Shown piece by piece: positions 31,966 to 41,760 of a DNA stretch of 64,000 nt. The position numbers and the translations under genes are program-made. This stretch comes from Pictodentalium vernedei (Eukaryota; Mollusca; Scaphopoda; Dentaliida; Dentaliidae). The stretch spans positions 28,024,985 to 28,088,984 of the forward strand of contig CM062294.1 in NCBI GenBank assembly GCA_031216915.1, given 5' to 3'. The stretch's first letter is position 1. The number at the start of each line of letters is the position of its first letter. The notes below the pieces were generated by a model, which made no database searches, was not told where the DNA came from, and saw only the letters and a program-made list of their open reading frames with translations.

Positions 31966-32446
31966 ACCAACAGACCATTCATCATATACTGCCAATCTAA
32001 ACCACCAAGGACTATCTCGAAATGCCGCACTGGGCGACCATACATGACCCCCCCCCCCCCCCCATCCCAACAATACTGCTTGACCTAGCTATAGCAGACA
32101 TAGGATAATATGAAGGCCCAATGGCTAATAGTATACCAGCATGGATATATACCAATACTACCAGAGCAGTCCTCCTCCCTCACGAGAAGTCCGACACCCC
32201 CTCACCCGAATAACATTATGTCAGATTGTATAGTAATGTATTGCTCCGACAATGGCTCCGGTTCCTATGGGAATTTAACACTAGTTGCTCCGGCAAAGCT
32301 CCGGGTAATGAGGATCGAAAACCTCCTGCTATACTACTGACGTTACGTGTCTGAGTGACGTTATGATGTGAAATAATTGCTTTGACACAAAACAGTGTCA
32401 AGCAAGAACGTTATCAGACCGCTGAACGTGTTATTTGTCTTTAAAA

Positions 32447-32498
32447 ATGTCCACTAAATTGAAGTTTAATCGTGGTATAAGTACAGATCACAGCCCGG
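32447..32498 (+). CDS. weak candidate first coding exon
   Basis: ATG at 32447 opens MSTKLKFNRGISTDHSPG and meets a possible donor CCCGG|GTAAAG at 32499. There is no supporting upstream promoter, and a foldback follows at once. It is recorded only because the composition is protein-like. Confidence 0.12.
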
Positions 32499-32506
32499 GT
32501 AAAGTA

Positions 32507-32625
32507 CAGGGGACAACAATCAACGACCCTTGGTGAACCTTTTTCACTATTTCACGCGCGCCTTTGCCGCACGTGAAATACGGGAAAAATTCAACCTCCG
32601 GTCGTTGATTCCCGTCACTCGTACT
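32507..32625. repeat. foldback element (imperfect)
   Basis: GTACAGGGGACAACAATCAACGACC-like left arm is mirrored by GGTCGTTGATTCCCGTCACT.. on the right. The inner part TTTCAC..GTGAAA is less regular. Confidence 0.65.
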
Positions 32626-32814
32626 CCACCCTTGTTGCGTACTGTTGTAATAATTACAAATAACAGCACGTAAATACTGGATTTCCACTGAGACACACAT
32701 TGTCGGAGCTGAAAATTTTAACATTTTATTGCCACGCCCACTTTAGCCATATGTGGATGACCTCTATGTACGCCCGTATGCGCGGAAATTTAATAAAATT
32801 GATGACTTACTTGA

Positions 32815-32885
32815 AACTCTATCATCTGATTGATTGTTGGAAAGAGCTCTCTGGTCCTTTCCAACAATTAATCAGATGGTAAGTG
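32815..32885. repeat. foldback element
   Basis: CATCTGATTGATTGTTGGAA and TTCCAACAATTAATCAGATG face each other around AGAGCTCTCTGGTCC. Flanking GATGACTTACTTG / GTAAGTGTGATC extend the inversion weakly. Confidence 0.85.
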
Positions 32886-32940
32886 TGATCTGCGCATGCC
32901 CGGATGTGCAGATAATCATCATAAAATAGATGACAATAGG

Positions 32941-33007
32941 TCCCCTGAAATCCAATGTGCTCTTTGTACCAGTAGGCACGTGCAACACATTGAAACTCCG
33001 GGGACGA
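32941..33007. mobile_element. MITE-E, minimal-loop copy
   Basis: The arms CCTGAAATCCAATGTGCTC and its mirror GCAACACATTGAAACTCCGG enclose GTACCAGTAGGCAC. This is the family member with the shortest loop, holding a single AGTAGG. Confidence 0.75.
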
Positions 33008-33892
33008 ACAGTCGCTTTCGGCAGCGTAAGTGTTGAACCAACGCGGTATTAGACTACTGGGTAAAATTTCGATTGTCCTGACTGTGCTTTACATATAATT
33101 CGGATTATTGTTTGAGTGCCCAATGACGAGCAATTCCCACGTACCACACGTAACCCCTTTCTTAACGGATCGATTGTACTTTTGTCTCCCAAAACAAAGC
33201 TAAGTGCTTCAGTCATAATTGTCACGACCCCAACAATCACGTTCCGATGAAATGATATTTTTGTTGTTGTTGAGGAGCCAATATTAAGTAAAAGATTTAT
33301 TCAACTTAAATCTAATGATAATGTTTAGTATTTGTTTAGAAATCTATTAGGCAAATGTTTTAAGTCTGGGGAAAATATTGAATAAAAGTAAATTCAGATC
33401 CTGAGACTTGTACTGTTTAATTTTGTCATTATGCGATTCAATAAAGGGTACATTTATTCAAGCACCCTCGTTGGTTTATGCAATTTGTATCAATGCTTGT
33501 GAGTTTTAAAAGAGGTTTGAAACAAAGAGAGCACACTTGAAAAACGCAGGTGAACGTTTGATTTTAGTCGAACGTTGTTGGTACATAATATCAATTTGTT
33601 AAGTTATTAACTTCAAGTGGAGGTTCATTGTAACTTGTTCATAATCGTCCCTAATAGTTGTCGAGCGCTTTCTGGATAATCTGCACGTGTCACGTATCTT
33701 ATTTCGCACGTACACATACAAAATTACTTTATCGCCATAACCATATGAAACCTTCGTATGGGCCAATACACTCATACAGGCACACATTCCCCCTCCCTCA
33801 TACACACTGTCACTGTCCCACACACTATCAGTAAATGCCAAACCTAAACTATCATAACTGTATAAGCTAACATATGCAGCAATTTTCCCCTC
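33008..33892. other. unassigned
   Basis: No supported gene, splice-framed exon or repeat relation seen on either strand. Confidence 0.4.
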
Positions 33893-34122
33893 GTACCCCT
33901 AACCCAACGTAACGGCCAAAATCGGCAAACACTATTCAAAGAAATCACAATTCAATTTTTATTATTTTCTGTTTAATATATCAAAAACATAAGTTATGAG
34001 ACCTCATTGGAACGAGCTCGTTGAGCTCGTTCCAATGAGGGGTCATAACCTATGTTTCTATGCAAAATAATAAAAAAACGTTATTTAAGAATTTTGTTTG
34101 TGTTAGATAAAAGATTAACAAA
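33893..34122. mobile_element. MITE-A copy
   Basis: The left end is CCCCTAACCCAACGTAACGG, the central palindrome lies at 33979-34054 and the right end is TTAGATAAAAGATTAA. The ends are diverged from CCCTTTACC but the order is intact. Confidence 0.85.
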
Positions 34123-34139
34123 CATTCGCATAGACACCG

Positions 34140-35235
34140 TCACACACACAGACAACCCCACCTTACCCAACACACACCAGTCTTTGTCTGAGGCCAAACC
34201 ACAGCACTTCCGTCGTACTGTAGCCAGCGCGTTTCACACGCTCATGCAACTGCCGTTTTGTGTTTTTCACACGCTCATGTGGCTGCCGAAAGTGGACCAA
34301 GTAAGCATGAGAACATCATCTGATAAGGTGAATTCTAGCTATTCTTTTTTCACGGTGTACAATTGTCCAGTGGTTTAGGAGCTGGACTCCCGATTGCCAG
34401 GCGGGGTTGCCGACAGTTCTATTCCCAGCCGGGGATTATAAGTCAACATTTCAAATGCTTCAAAAACATGCTTGTGTCCTTCAATATACACATGCAGGCT
34501 CGTGCCAGTCTTCGTCTGATGCCAACCACAGCACTTTTGTCATAGTGTAGCCAGCTCGTTTCACACTTTCATGTTAATGACGTATTGAAATGGGACTAAG
34601 AAAATTTTAGAACGTCATCTAGCGAGCTGGATTCTAGCTATCGTTTTTGACGGTGAGCAATAGTCCTGTGGTTTAGGTGTTGGACTCCTGATTACCAGGC
34701 GGGATTGCCGACGGGAATCGGAAATCTACATTCCAAATTCTTCAAAATTATTATTGTATCCTTCAATACACACACACACACTGGCCTGTGTCAACCTTCA
34801 TCTGAGGTCAACCGCAGCACTTTCATTGTACTGTAGCCAGCGTGTTTCACTCTTGGTGTTGTTGCTGTTTTAACCCTTTACCTTACTTGAAAAGCAGACG
34901 ACACTTGTCCAAAAAAATCTTGAATAACTAATTTTTCTTCATTTTTTGTCTCAAAAACATAGGTTATGATCCCTCATTGGAACGAGCTCGTTTCAACGAG
35001 GGGTCATAACCTATGTTTTTGAGACAAAAAATGAATTGAAAACATAATGAAAAATAGCTGGCGATTTTTTAGAATAGCGCTGAACGGTTTTGGGCGTTGC
35101 GTTGGGTAAAGAGTTAAGGCGGTGAGCTATTGGTTTAGATACTGTACTCCCAATTGCCAGGTGGGATTGTCGACGACTCGATTCCGGGCAAGGGATCAGA
35201 AATCAACATTCCAAATTCTTCAGATTGTGCCCTTC
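34140..35235 (+). repeat. ~300-bp tandem units containing a tRNA-like core
   Basis: Three to four units carry TCTTCGTCTGAnGnCAACCACAGCAC, TGTAGCCAGCnCGTTTCAC, then a tRNA-like stretch (GTGGTTTAGGAGCTGGACTC .. TTGCCAGGCGGG .. TTCnATTCC) and CTTCAATATACACAC. The tRNA-like cores begin near 34360, 34670 and 35130. This may be an array of a second SINE family. A MITE-A copy interrupts the third unit. Confidence 0.7.
34870..35117. mobile_element. MITE-A, complete, TTAA-flanked
   Basis: TTAA at 34870-34873 is followed by CCCTTTACCTTACTTG. The right end is GGTAAAGAG then TTAA (35114-35117). The central palindrome is at 34956-35024. It lies inside the tRNA-like tandem unit, so its borders are fixed by the interrupted repeat. 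Confidence 0.92.
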
Positions 35236-35529
35236 AGTATACACACAAGCAGTTGAGCAAATGCACACATACATTCCTGCCTTCGAACCCTCACTCACAA
35301 ATATATCCTTACCCTTACCTATGAACACACACGCCTATAACCTTTTTTTTAAATTTATTTTTAGGCTTTTATTTATTTATTTTATTTCCTATTATATATA
35401 TATATATAAATTAATTTCAATTAAAAGGAAATTCCAAAATATATATTTATATATGTAAATATTGTAAAACCAAAAAAATATTTTTTTTATATTTTTGTTT
35501 GGTTTAATAAAATATATATACCCGTAACA
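35236..35529. other. AT-rich, low complexity
   Basis: TTTATTTATTT and (TA)n runs with no gene. They form the downstream edge of the pseudogene to the right. Confidence 0.5.
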
Positions 35530-36245
35530 GATTTTTTGCTTTTTTCTTTTAAGTTTCTCTTTTGTGAGTCGCATTGTCACACGTTCGCCACCAAGGTCTG
35601 ACAACTCCCCATTTTGATCCGTTAATTCGGTGGTAACACTGTACAAAGTATTCGTCATCAGGGGTAGATAGGCTAGATTTCCCGGTCGCTCTATGATCTG
35701 GCAGCCTGAAGACACGTCCGGAAAGAAAGGGTAGATCGTGGGTTGTTTGTCACCGCTTACGTAACTTCCAGAGATTAATGTTCACCACAATTTCTGATAC
35801 CGCGTGCCCTTCGTACGTATTTTGATCGAATCTCAACATCTTTCCGAAAGTGCAACCTCCCTTGAAATCCTCCCGATAACACTCTCTTATGTCCAGTATC
35901 GTCAGCAGAGTGTTGACGTTGGCAGTTTATGTTGATGGCGGTTCCGCCGTGACCGTCAATCTTCACTCTATTCTGGATGAATATGTTCAGATAGACCATG
36001 TTGTAACTGCCTTCACGAATGCGAATAGTGAATCAATCCGTTCCCTAGCAATACTTGAAATATTGTATTTTTCTGTGAGTTTAGGAAATGAATTGTACGT
36101 CTCGAGATTCACCAGAGCCATCGCGAATCTCTTATCCCTCTTCAATTCGATCAGCGGATTGAATTTCGTCATGAATCGAGTCTTGTCAGCGCGCACCATG
36201 ATTGAAAAAGAATCTTTCTCGACCGAATTATGTTTTCTGTAAGTA
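35530..36245 (-). pseudogene. broken ORF of a virus/large-transposon-like family
   Basis: On the minus strand protein-like sequence continues through at least three frames. The first part has RFMTKFNPLIELKRDKRF then AMALVNLETYNSFPKL. A frame change leads to REGSYNMVYLNIFIQ and then RFDQNTYEGHAVSEIVVNIN. A further change leads to ISGSYVSGDKQPTIYPFFPD, CQIIERPGNLAYLPL and ELTDQNGELSDLGGERVTMR. Frameshifts lie near 36030, 35920 and 35785. I recall this general layout from multi-copy uncharacterised ORFs in cnidarian, arthropod and mollusc genomes that are suspected of virus-like or large DNA-transposon origin. That assignment is recollection, not demonstrated. It is clearly non-functional here. 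Confidence 0.55.
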
Positions 36246-36639
36246 TTGTATCACAATTCATTAGAGAAAGCCAGCTGACACACACCAATAGATTATACTA
36301 GAATAATTTAGATGTTTATTGCTGCGGGTGTGGGCTGTACTGCAAGAATGTACATATTTCAAGCGATTGTTATATTTTAATATGGCGCTAGAATGGTGTT
36401 AATGGTTAATAGGTTCATACTCGTGTTGGTCTAAGCTTCAGGCGGATGCAACCTCTTTGTCCCATCAATCAACCATACTCAGTTTTTTGGTTGCATTTAA
36501 CCTACATCGCTGTCGTGGAACGGGAACAAAGTATCCAATCCAAGAGTACAATGCACATTTTTAGTTATATTATTATTCTTAAACAAACACATTTCTGTAT
36601 TTCATTTTATGATGCCATGACCTTTTCGGTGTTTTATGG
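36246..36639. other. unassigned
   Basis: No supported gene. The open frame starting about 36446 gains length only by running into the minisatellite that follows. Confidence 0.4.
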
Positions 36640-36966
36640 TTGTTCTGTTCTATTCTATTCTCTTCTCTTCTCTTCCCTTCTGTTATGTGCTGTGCTGTGC
36701 TATTCTATTCTTTTCTCTTCTCTACTGTTATGTGCTGTGCTGTGCTGTGCTGTGCTATGCTATTCTCTTCTCTACTGTTATGTGCTGTGCTGTGCTATGC
36801 TATTCTCTTCTCTACTGTTATGTGCTGTGCTGTGCTGTGCTGTGCTATGCTATTCTCTTCTCTACTGTTATGTGCTGTGCTGTGCTGTGCTATTCTCTTC
36901 TCTACTGTTATGTGCTGTGCTGTGCTGTGCTGTGCTGTGCTATTCTATTCTTTTCTCTTCTCGGCT
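36640..36966. repeat. C/T-G minisatellite (TGCTGTGC + TTCTCTTCTC)
   Basis: Units combine (TGCTG)n-like GTGCTGTGCTATGCTATTC with TCTTCTCTACTGTTATG, in roughly 45-65-bp units repeated five to six times. All three plus frames are open through it, and the resulting Cys/Leu/Ser-rich ORFs are artefacts. Confidence 0.95.
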
Positions 36967-37100
36967 ATCCTTTCTAATAATTGAGTTCTTTTTTTTATTT
37001 ACATCTTCTATTTAATATTATCATTTTTTATTCATTATTAATTGCAATCGTACAGAATATAAAATTCGTCCAATCCGTACCTATAGTGTCCCTGGCATTT

Positions 37101-37179
37101 CGTCCCTTGTGTTCCAATGTGTTCTATGTGTCAGTAGGCAGTCAGTAGGCACATAGAACACATTGGAACTCGGGGTACG
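37101..37179. mobile_element. MITE-E, short-loop copy
   Basis: The arms TGTTCCAATGTGTTCTATGTG and CACATAGAACACATTGGAAC flank a 19-nt loop containing CAGTAGG twice. The arms match those around the 1.2-kb minisatellite at 13-14 kb, and the loop is its apparent seed. Confidence 0.88.
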
Positions 37180-37361
37180 ATTTGTTTCTCATCAGTTCAA
37201 TGTAACCGAAATTATAAGGTCCATTGTCCCACACCCACTCACAACATTTCCTGAGAAAACTGAATGTTTGGCGGACTGGTGAGTTGTGATATGTGATCTG
37301 ATCAACACGGGCTGATAGAGGACTCCATTCTATGTCGCTGTGATAAATTTATATTCATTCA

Positions 37362-37705
37362 TTTACAGGGGTTTAACGACACTTTCGGCAGCCAGGGTCA
37401 CCTCGGTCGGACAGTTCTACGGGTGAAGTTTGCAGGAGTGTCAGGTGAAAACCACCAAGCAACATCTAGTAACTGCCAGATTCTCCAACTTACTAACTTT
37501 GCGCAAACAGGGTTAGCATTGATTGAAGACAGCTTTCCCATCGGCGTGCAGTACGCCTTAGTACACAACGCCACCGTGCCCCCAGGCGGGCAGTACGCCT
37601 TAGTACACAGGGCCACCGTGCCCCCCCCCCCCAGGCGGGCAGTACGCCTTAGTACACAGCGCCACCGTGCCCCCCTCCCCCCAGGCGGGCAGTCGGGATG
37701 AATTG
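37362..37705 (-). mobile_element. SINE (minus) with a triplicated internal segment
   Basis: The 3' end is GTTTAACGACACTTTCGG.. and the body follows, but a ~43-50-bp segment (CAGTACGCCTTAGTACACA .. CCACCGTGCCCCC .. AGGCGGG) occurs three times in a row (from about 37548, 37589 and 37637) with growing poly-C. The head is missing at the right. Confidence 0.85.
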
Positions 37706-37907
37706 AAATGCGTTGTTCATGCAAATGTTTGATAAAATTAAATTCTAGACACTGATGTTAAAATAGAGGTTTCAAAAGATCCCCCTTTATTGTCATAAAA
37801 GAAACATGCACACCTCCTCCCCATCCACCTCTAGCGCATCCAGAATAAAAACGATATCAAGAAAAAAAAAACGAGTAGGGGCTTTGGAGAATATTAATAT
37901 TTTTATT

Positions 37908-38200
37908 TAGGGCGCGCAGTGGCTCAATGGTCATGGCACTGGACTTCAAACGGTTCAATCCCCACCAAGGCCATCTGCGTTGTGTCCTTGGGGACGGAAC
38001 TTAATGCCGATTGCCCACATTGGGGCGCGGTGGCGCTGTGTAGTAAGGTACTGTACATCGATGGTTCATTTGTCTTCAACCAATGCTAATCCTGCTTGTG
38101 TTGTGTTAGTACGTTGGGGAGTTTGGCAGTTGCTCGCCGATATTCGGTGGTTCCTCCGGGTACTCCGGCTTCACCCACCCGTAAAACTATCCGACATGGG
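37908..38200 (+). mobile_element. tRNA-headed SINE, 3' end lost at Tc1 junction
   Basis: The head GCGCAGTGGCTCAATGGTC .. GGTTCAATCCCC and the body are present through ACTATCCGACATGGGGTTAC. The sequence then passes without a tail directly into the Tc1 pseudogene, so the junction is a deletion or recombination rather than a simple insertion. Confidence 0.85.
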
Positions 38201-39293
38201 GTTACTGGCCAGTCCACACGCTGAATCCCCTCCCTCTGTCGGTACTCCAAGACATCATGGGCAACATGAGGACAGGCATTAGCGTCCATCAGAATGAATC
38301 TATCACCCACTGCACCTGCATACAATCTGACGTGGACATCCAGGATCTCATCAATATACCGCTGTGCAGTCAATGTACCACGTTCAAGAACACAGAGCTC
38401 TGTACGTCCATCCCTGCTGATGCCGCCCCAGATCATGATTGACCCTCCACCCCAGCGGTCATGTTCAGCAACGTCGGATGCATGGAATCGCTCTCCTGGT
38501 CTTCGCCATACCCTAGTACGCCCATCTGTGTGGTCTAGGCAGTACTATGACTCATCTGTAAAAAGGACAGGTCGCCAATCTTCTCTGGTCCATCCAACGT
38601 GGCCCATGGCCCACTCATATCGTGCCTGGCGGTGGTTCTGGGACAGCGGAATTTGAATAAATGGTCTTCTCGATCGGAGACCACCTTCCTGCAACCTTGC
38701 CCGGATAGTCTGCGTCGAAACATTTACCCCGGATGCATTCTGAAGGTCACTGCGAAGCTGGGTTGCTGCGGCAAAGCGGTTCCTATGGGCCTGAATGATC
38801 TTCAGCTGCAGATGTTGCCCTGTCTCTGTCACCACCATGCCATCTTACTGATGTGCCATACTGCTGAAATCTTGCCCAAACTCTGGTGATCACCTTATAG
38901 TGCACACCAAGGGCTTCACCAACCTGACGATGGGTAGCTCCTTGCTCAACCATTCCTACAGCCCGCCACATTTCTGCTTCAGGCAAATGTCTTCTTACAT
39001 TTGCATTCGCCATATTCAATCAATAAATCACAAGGGTGTGTGTTAAAACGAAGATTGAATACCCTACACATGTCATGTACATGTAGACAGTACACGAAAA
39101 CATCATGAAAATCAAGGGGTACATGCTTTCCATGACTGTCACGAAAAGTCTGCCTGTCAAGAGAGCTAATGTAAACACTGGGGACCACCTCAATACATTC
39201 CTTAATCATATCCACCAAAAATATCGCAAATATGTCACCAGCAAATTTCACAATGATGTGTCAAATATTTGGTGCTTAGCAAACTTTGAGTAG
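38201..39293 (-). pseudogene. Tc1-like transposase, broken copy 1
   Basis: From the ATG at 39013 the product starts MANANVRRHLPEAEMWRAVG, an N-terminal helix-turn-helix (GATHRQVGEALGVHYKVITR). A frameshift near 38840 follows. The next part has NVSTQTIRARLQEGGLRSRR and EDWRPVLFTDES, which carries the first catalytic Asp, and then an in-frame stop. MIWGGISRDGRTELCV continues to FILMDANACPHVA. Here the expected second catalytic Asp of the DD34E triad is Ala. The C-terminal part with the Glu is lost at the SINE junction (38200). The right terminal repeat (39258-39293) matches that of the second copy at 63080. It is not functional. Confidence 0.9.
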
Positions 39294-39295
39294 TA

Positions 39296-39609
39296 CAGTT
39301 AAAACTAAAAGTCCTGTCCTGAAATGCGCACAAATAGCACGTCGATATGCACGCTAATCTACGCGATATGACCATAGTGAGGCTATCAAATTCTGTAAAT
39401 ATGGCCTGTACACGAGCAATGTTTCAGCCAATGGACCTCCGAGTAACTCGGAGTTTCATTGGCAGAAACATTGCCCGCGTTTGCTATGAGTAACCAGAAG
39501 AACCTGACGTGCTTTGGATGTCCTTCGATATGGCAATTGCGCGCAATTCCTACGCGCAATTAAGCCTAGATAAGCGCACAGTTCCCGACAGGACTTCTAG
39601 TTTTAACTG
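39296..39609. mobile_element. MITE-F, TA-flanked, complete
   Basis: The ends CAGTTAAAACTAAAAGTCCT and the mirrored GGACTTCTAGTTTTAACTG are flanked by TA (39294-39295 and 39610-39611). It is 314 bp long, with a central CCAATGGACC/GGTTTCATTGG hairpin. Its left TA is also the last TA of the Tc1 copy, so the two elements abut through a single dinucleotide. Confidence 0.92.
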
Positions 39610-39705
39610 TATGTACATTTCAGCGAGTATAACGACTGTAGTTTACACAGGAGAACACATTTATTTAAAGATAAAATCATTTTCTTAATATTTGAAAACA
39701 GTGGG

Positions 39706-39836
39706 AAGAGGCCCGGTACAACCCGGTGCTTCATTAATTAACATTTTGCTGATGGGGATTTTTATTATCTGTAATACGCATGTGTGGACATCATTGCTCA
39801 TGCGTGAATAACGACCAATCAACGGCGACTGTACTG
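39706..39836. mobile_element. MITE-G, left-truncated
   Basis: It starts inside the central hairpin (CCCGGTACAACCCGG, TTCATTAATTAA) and reaches the right end GGCGACTGTACTG, followed by TA at 39837. Confidence 0.8.
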
Positions 39837-40706
39837 TAAATCAATGTTATGTTGTAGAAAAAATGTTAAGAATAAATTTTTCTCTTTGTTGGAGCTCATA
39901 AATTAAATGCTAACTGGCCGATCATCAATTAGATGTTGATCCCAAAGTATTTTTGGAGGGTTTGCGCCATAAAATTCATAAAAATTAAGAGAGGAAATTA
40001 TTTACGTTAATGTTAGTTGAAACTAGATATAACAAACCACTTTGAAGTTGCTCATACATTTCAACGCCAACTGAGCTCTGGAAAATAGCGAGGTATAATC
40101 AACTTAAAATTAAACACGATATTTCTTTAAGATGAGCACAACCTTCATGTTTGTTTCCAGTTACAGAAAATCCCACAGATCGCGAGAATATTCGGAGGAA
40201 GACAGACATAATTTTTACAGTACAGACGCGCCCGCTCCAGTTTCGGAAGTCGATTGTGTTGAAAAACAAAATAATCTGGCCATTAACGTATTCACCGTAT
40301 GGGAGCGACACCGGATATTGGTACTAAGCGAAGCCGGACTTCAACATCGAAATTGATCACTGGAGGTAAGAATTTCATTTGTTTATGTATCTCTACCTAT
40401 CACAAGTGTCCAGTGATTTGTTCATTGATGTGAGGGTAATTAATCTGATTGACAAAGCATAAACCAAGCCATGCCAATAGCGTAATTATAATCTGGCGAC
40501 AAAAACTGCCATCCAGAACCGGACAAAAATGCCAGTGATTACTTCAGAGCAAGAAAAGTTACAGTATTAATACTTTTTAAGAATGAATATATATTCTTAT
40601 TATTCAATAATGATTCACTTAGATGCCTTTGGCCATTACTTTCACTTATGTCTTTAAAAATAATTTATATAACGAAAACAAATATTTGATTGTGTACGGC
40701 GTCTTA
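39837..40706. other. old repeat shared with 53030-53290; no proven gene
   Basis: From 40321 to about 40590 the sequence (ACTAAGCGAAGCCGGACTTC, GGTAAGAATTTCATTTG, AATTAATCTGA, TTACTTCAGAGCAAGAAAAG) recurs in reverse at 53287-53030. A 74-codon open frame at 40132-40356 ends in this repeat and is followed by a donor-like GGAG|GTAAGA, but no partner exon or domain is visible. Confidence 0.55.
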
Positions 40707-40952
40707 CAGTACAGTCGCCGTAGACTGATCACTTTCCATGCGAGGGCAATATTTCCACGGACGCAATAATGTTAGATTCCAAACACTTATTACGGGAATA
40801 ATCATCAAAAATTTAATTAAAGAAGCACCAGGTATAACCCGGTGATTCATTAATTAAAATTTTGCTAATGATGATTTTTACTACCTGGTAAACAGATGCG
40901 TGGACATAACTGCCCACGTGTGGATTACGACCAATCTAGGGCTAATGTACTG
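40707..40952. mobile_element. MITE-G, TA-flanked, complete
   Basis: The left end CAGTACAGTCGCCGTAGACTG follows TA (40705-40706). The right end GGGCTAATGTACTG precedes TA (40953-40954). The central hairpin AGAAGCACCAGGTATAACC / GGTGATTCATTAATT is slightly decayed. Confidence 0.88.
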
Positions 40953-41141
40953 TACAATATTGTCCCAAACGGAGTGTACGGCATATTGATATATCAAGTG
41001 TACGGCGACTTCTGTTCATTGATAACAGGAAATTTATTTGGGATATTGTACAAACTCTTTTTCACCCTTTTCAGCCCAGACGTAATGTTTCAGTTTACAC
41101 CAACGTCGACACTACAGGAAATATGCATACACTTTGCACTG

Positions 41142-41455
41142 CAGTTAAAACTAGAAGTCCTGTCATGAAATGCGCACAAATAGCACGTCCATCTGCGCGT
41201 TAATCTACGCGTTATGACCAGAGTTAGGCTATCAAATTCTGTACATATGGCCTGTGTACAAGCAATGTGTCAGCCAATGGACCTCCGGATAACCCGGAGG
41301 TCCATTGGCAGAAACATTGCCTGTGTTTGCTATGAGTAACCTGGAGAACCCGCCGTGCTTTGGATGCCATTCCATATGGCAATTGCGCGCAATTGCTACG
41401 CGCAATTAAGCCTAGATAAGTGCACAGTTCGTGACAGAACTTTTAGTTTCAACTG
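41142..41455. mobile_element. MITE-F, second copy
   Basis: The left end CAGTTAAAACTAGAAGTCCT and right end TTTTAGTTTCAACTG bound the same 314 bp. The central hairpin is GCCAATGGACCTCCGG / CCGGAGGTCCATTGGC. The right flank is TA, and the left flank has mutated to TG. Confidence 0.9.
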
Positions 41456-41526
41456 TAAATGTTGATTTTTGCACATTCTTGTAACAGCACTTTTAAATAC
41501 TATTAGAAACAGTCTTCCATTTTCAG

Positions 41527-41760
41527 ATGGATATTTCAAATCAATCCCTAGACATATCAGCCGAAGAAGGGATGATCTCAGAGAAACGTTACAATCGCCA
41601 AGACTGTGATTATCATACAAGTAATAAAAGTAACTTGAACAAGCACTTGAAGAGAATGCATCCAAAACAGCCAAGGACAAGTACATCTTTAAAACTTCAA
41701 ACGTCTGCTGCATCTACATGTTACATCTGTGAATCGTGTGTACAAAACAAACTTCATTAA
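41527..41760 (+). pseudogene. degenerate single C2H2 zinc-finger exon
   Basis: An acceptor-like CTTCCATTTTCAG ends exactly at 41526, just before ATG. The 77-codon frame contains YNRQDCDYHTSNKSNLNKHL then KRMHPK. This is the C2H2 pattern (Y.C..C.Y....KSNL..H...H) with the first Cys replaced by Arg, a TGC-to-CGC-type change. A second Cys pair (CYICESC) follows near the end. Either it is an exon of a multi-finger gene or, given the lost zinc ligand, a decayed fragment. No neighbouring finger is visible. Confidence 0.4.

Larger units (their letters stand above)
29130..32350. mobile_element. 3.2-kb element with long inverted arms
   Basis: The left arm about 29137-29880 is mirrored at about 31965-32345. 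Matching landmarks include GTAGTATAGCAGGAGG, TTTGCCGGAGCAACTAGTGT, ACAATCTGACATAATGTTAT, CTCGTGAGGG, GGTATATATCCATGCTGGTA and GGTCTGTTGGTCTATT. The left arm holds about 240 extra bases (29275-29510). The interior is made of two different tandem arrays. No transposase is visible. It resembles foldback-type elements (long arms, repetitive core). Confidence 0.8.

Noticed and set aside
36446-37015. Plus-strand frames of 113-189 codons rich in Cys, Leu, Ser
   Set aside because: All three frames are open because of the TGCTGTGC/TTCTCTTCTC minisatellite.
40132-40356. 74-codon frame with a donor-like end
   Set aside because: Its 3' third is a dispersed repeat also present at 53030-53287, and no acceptor-defined or domain-bearing partner exon was found.
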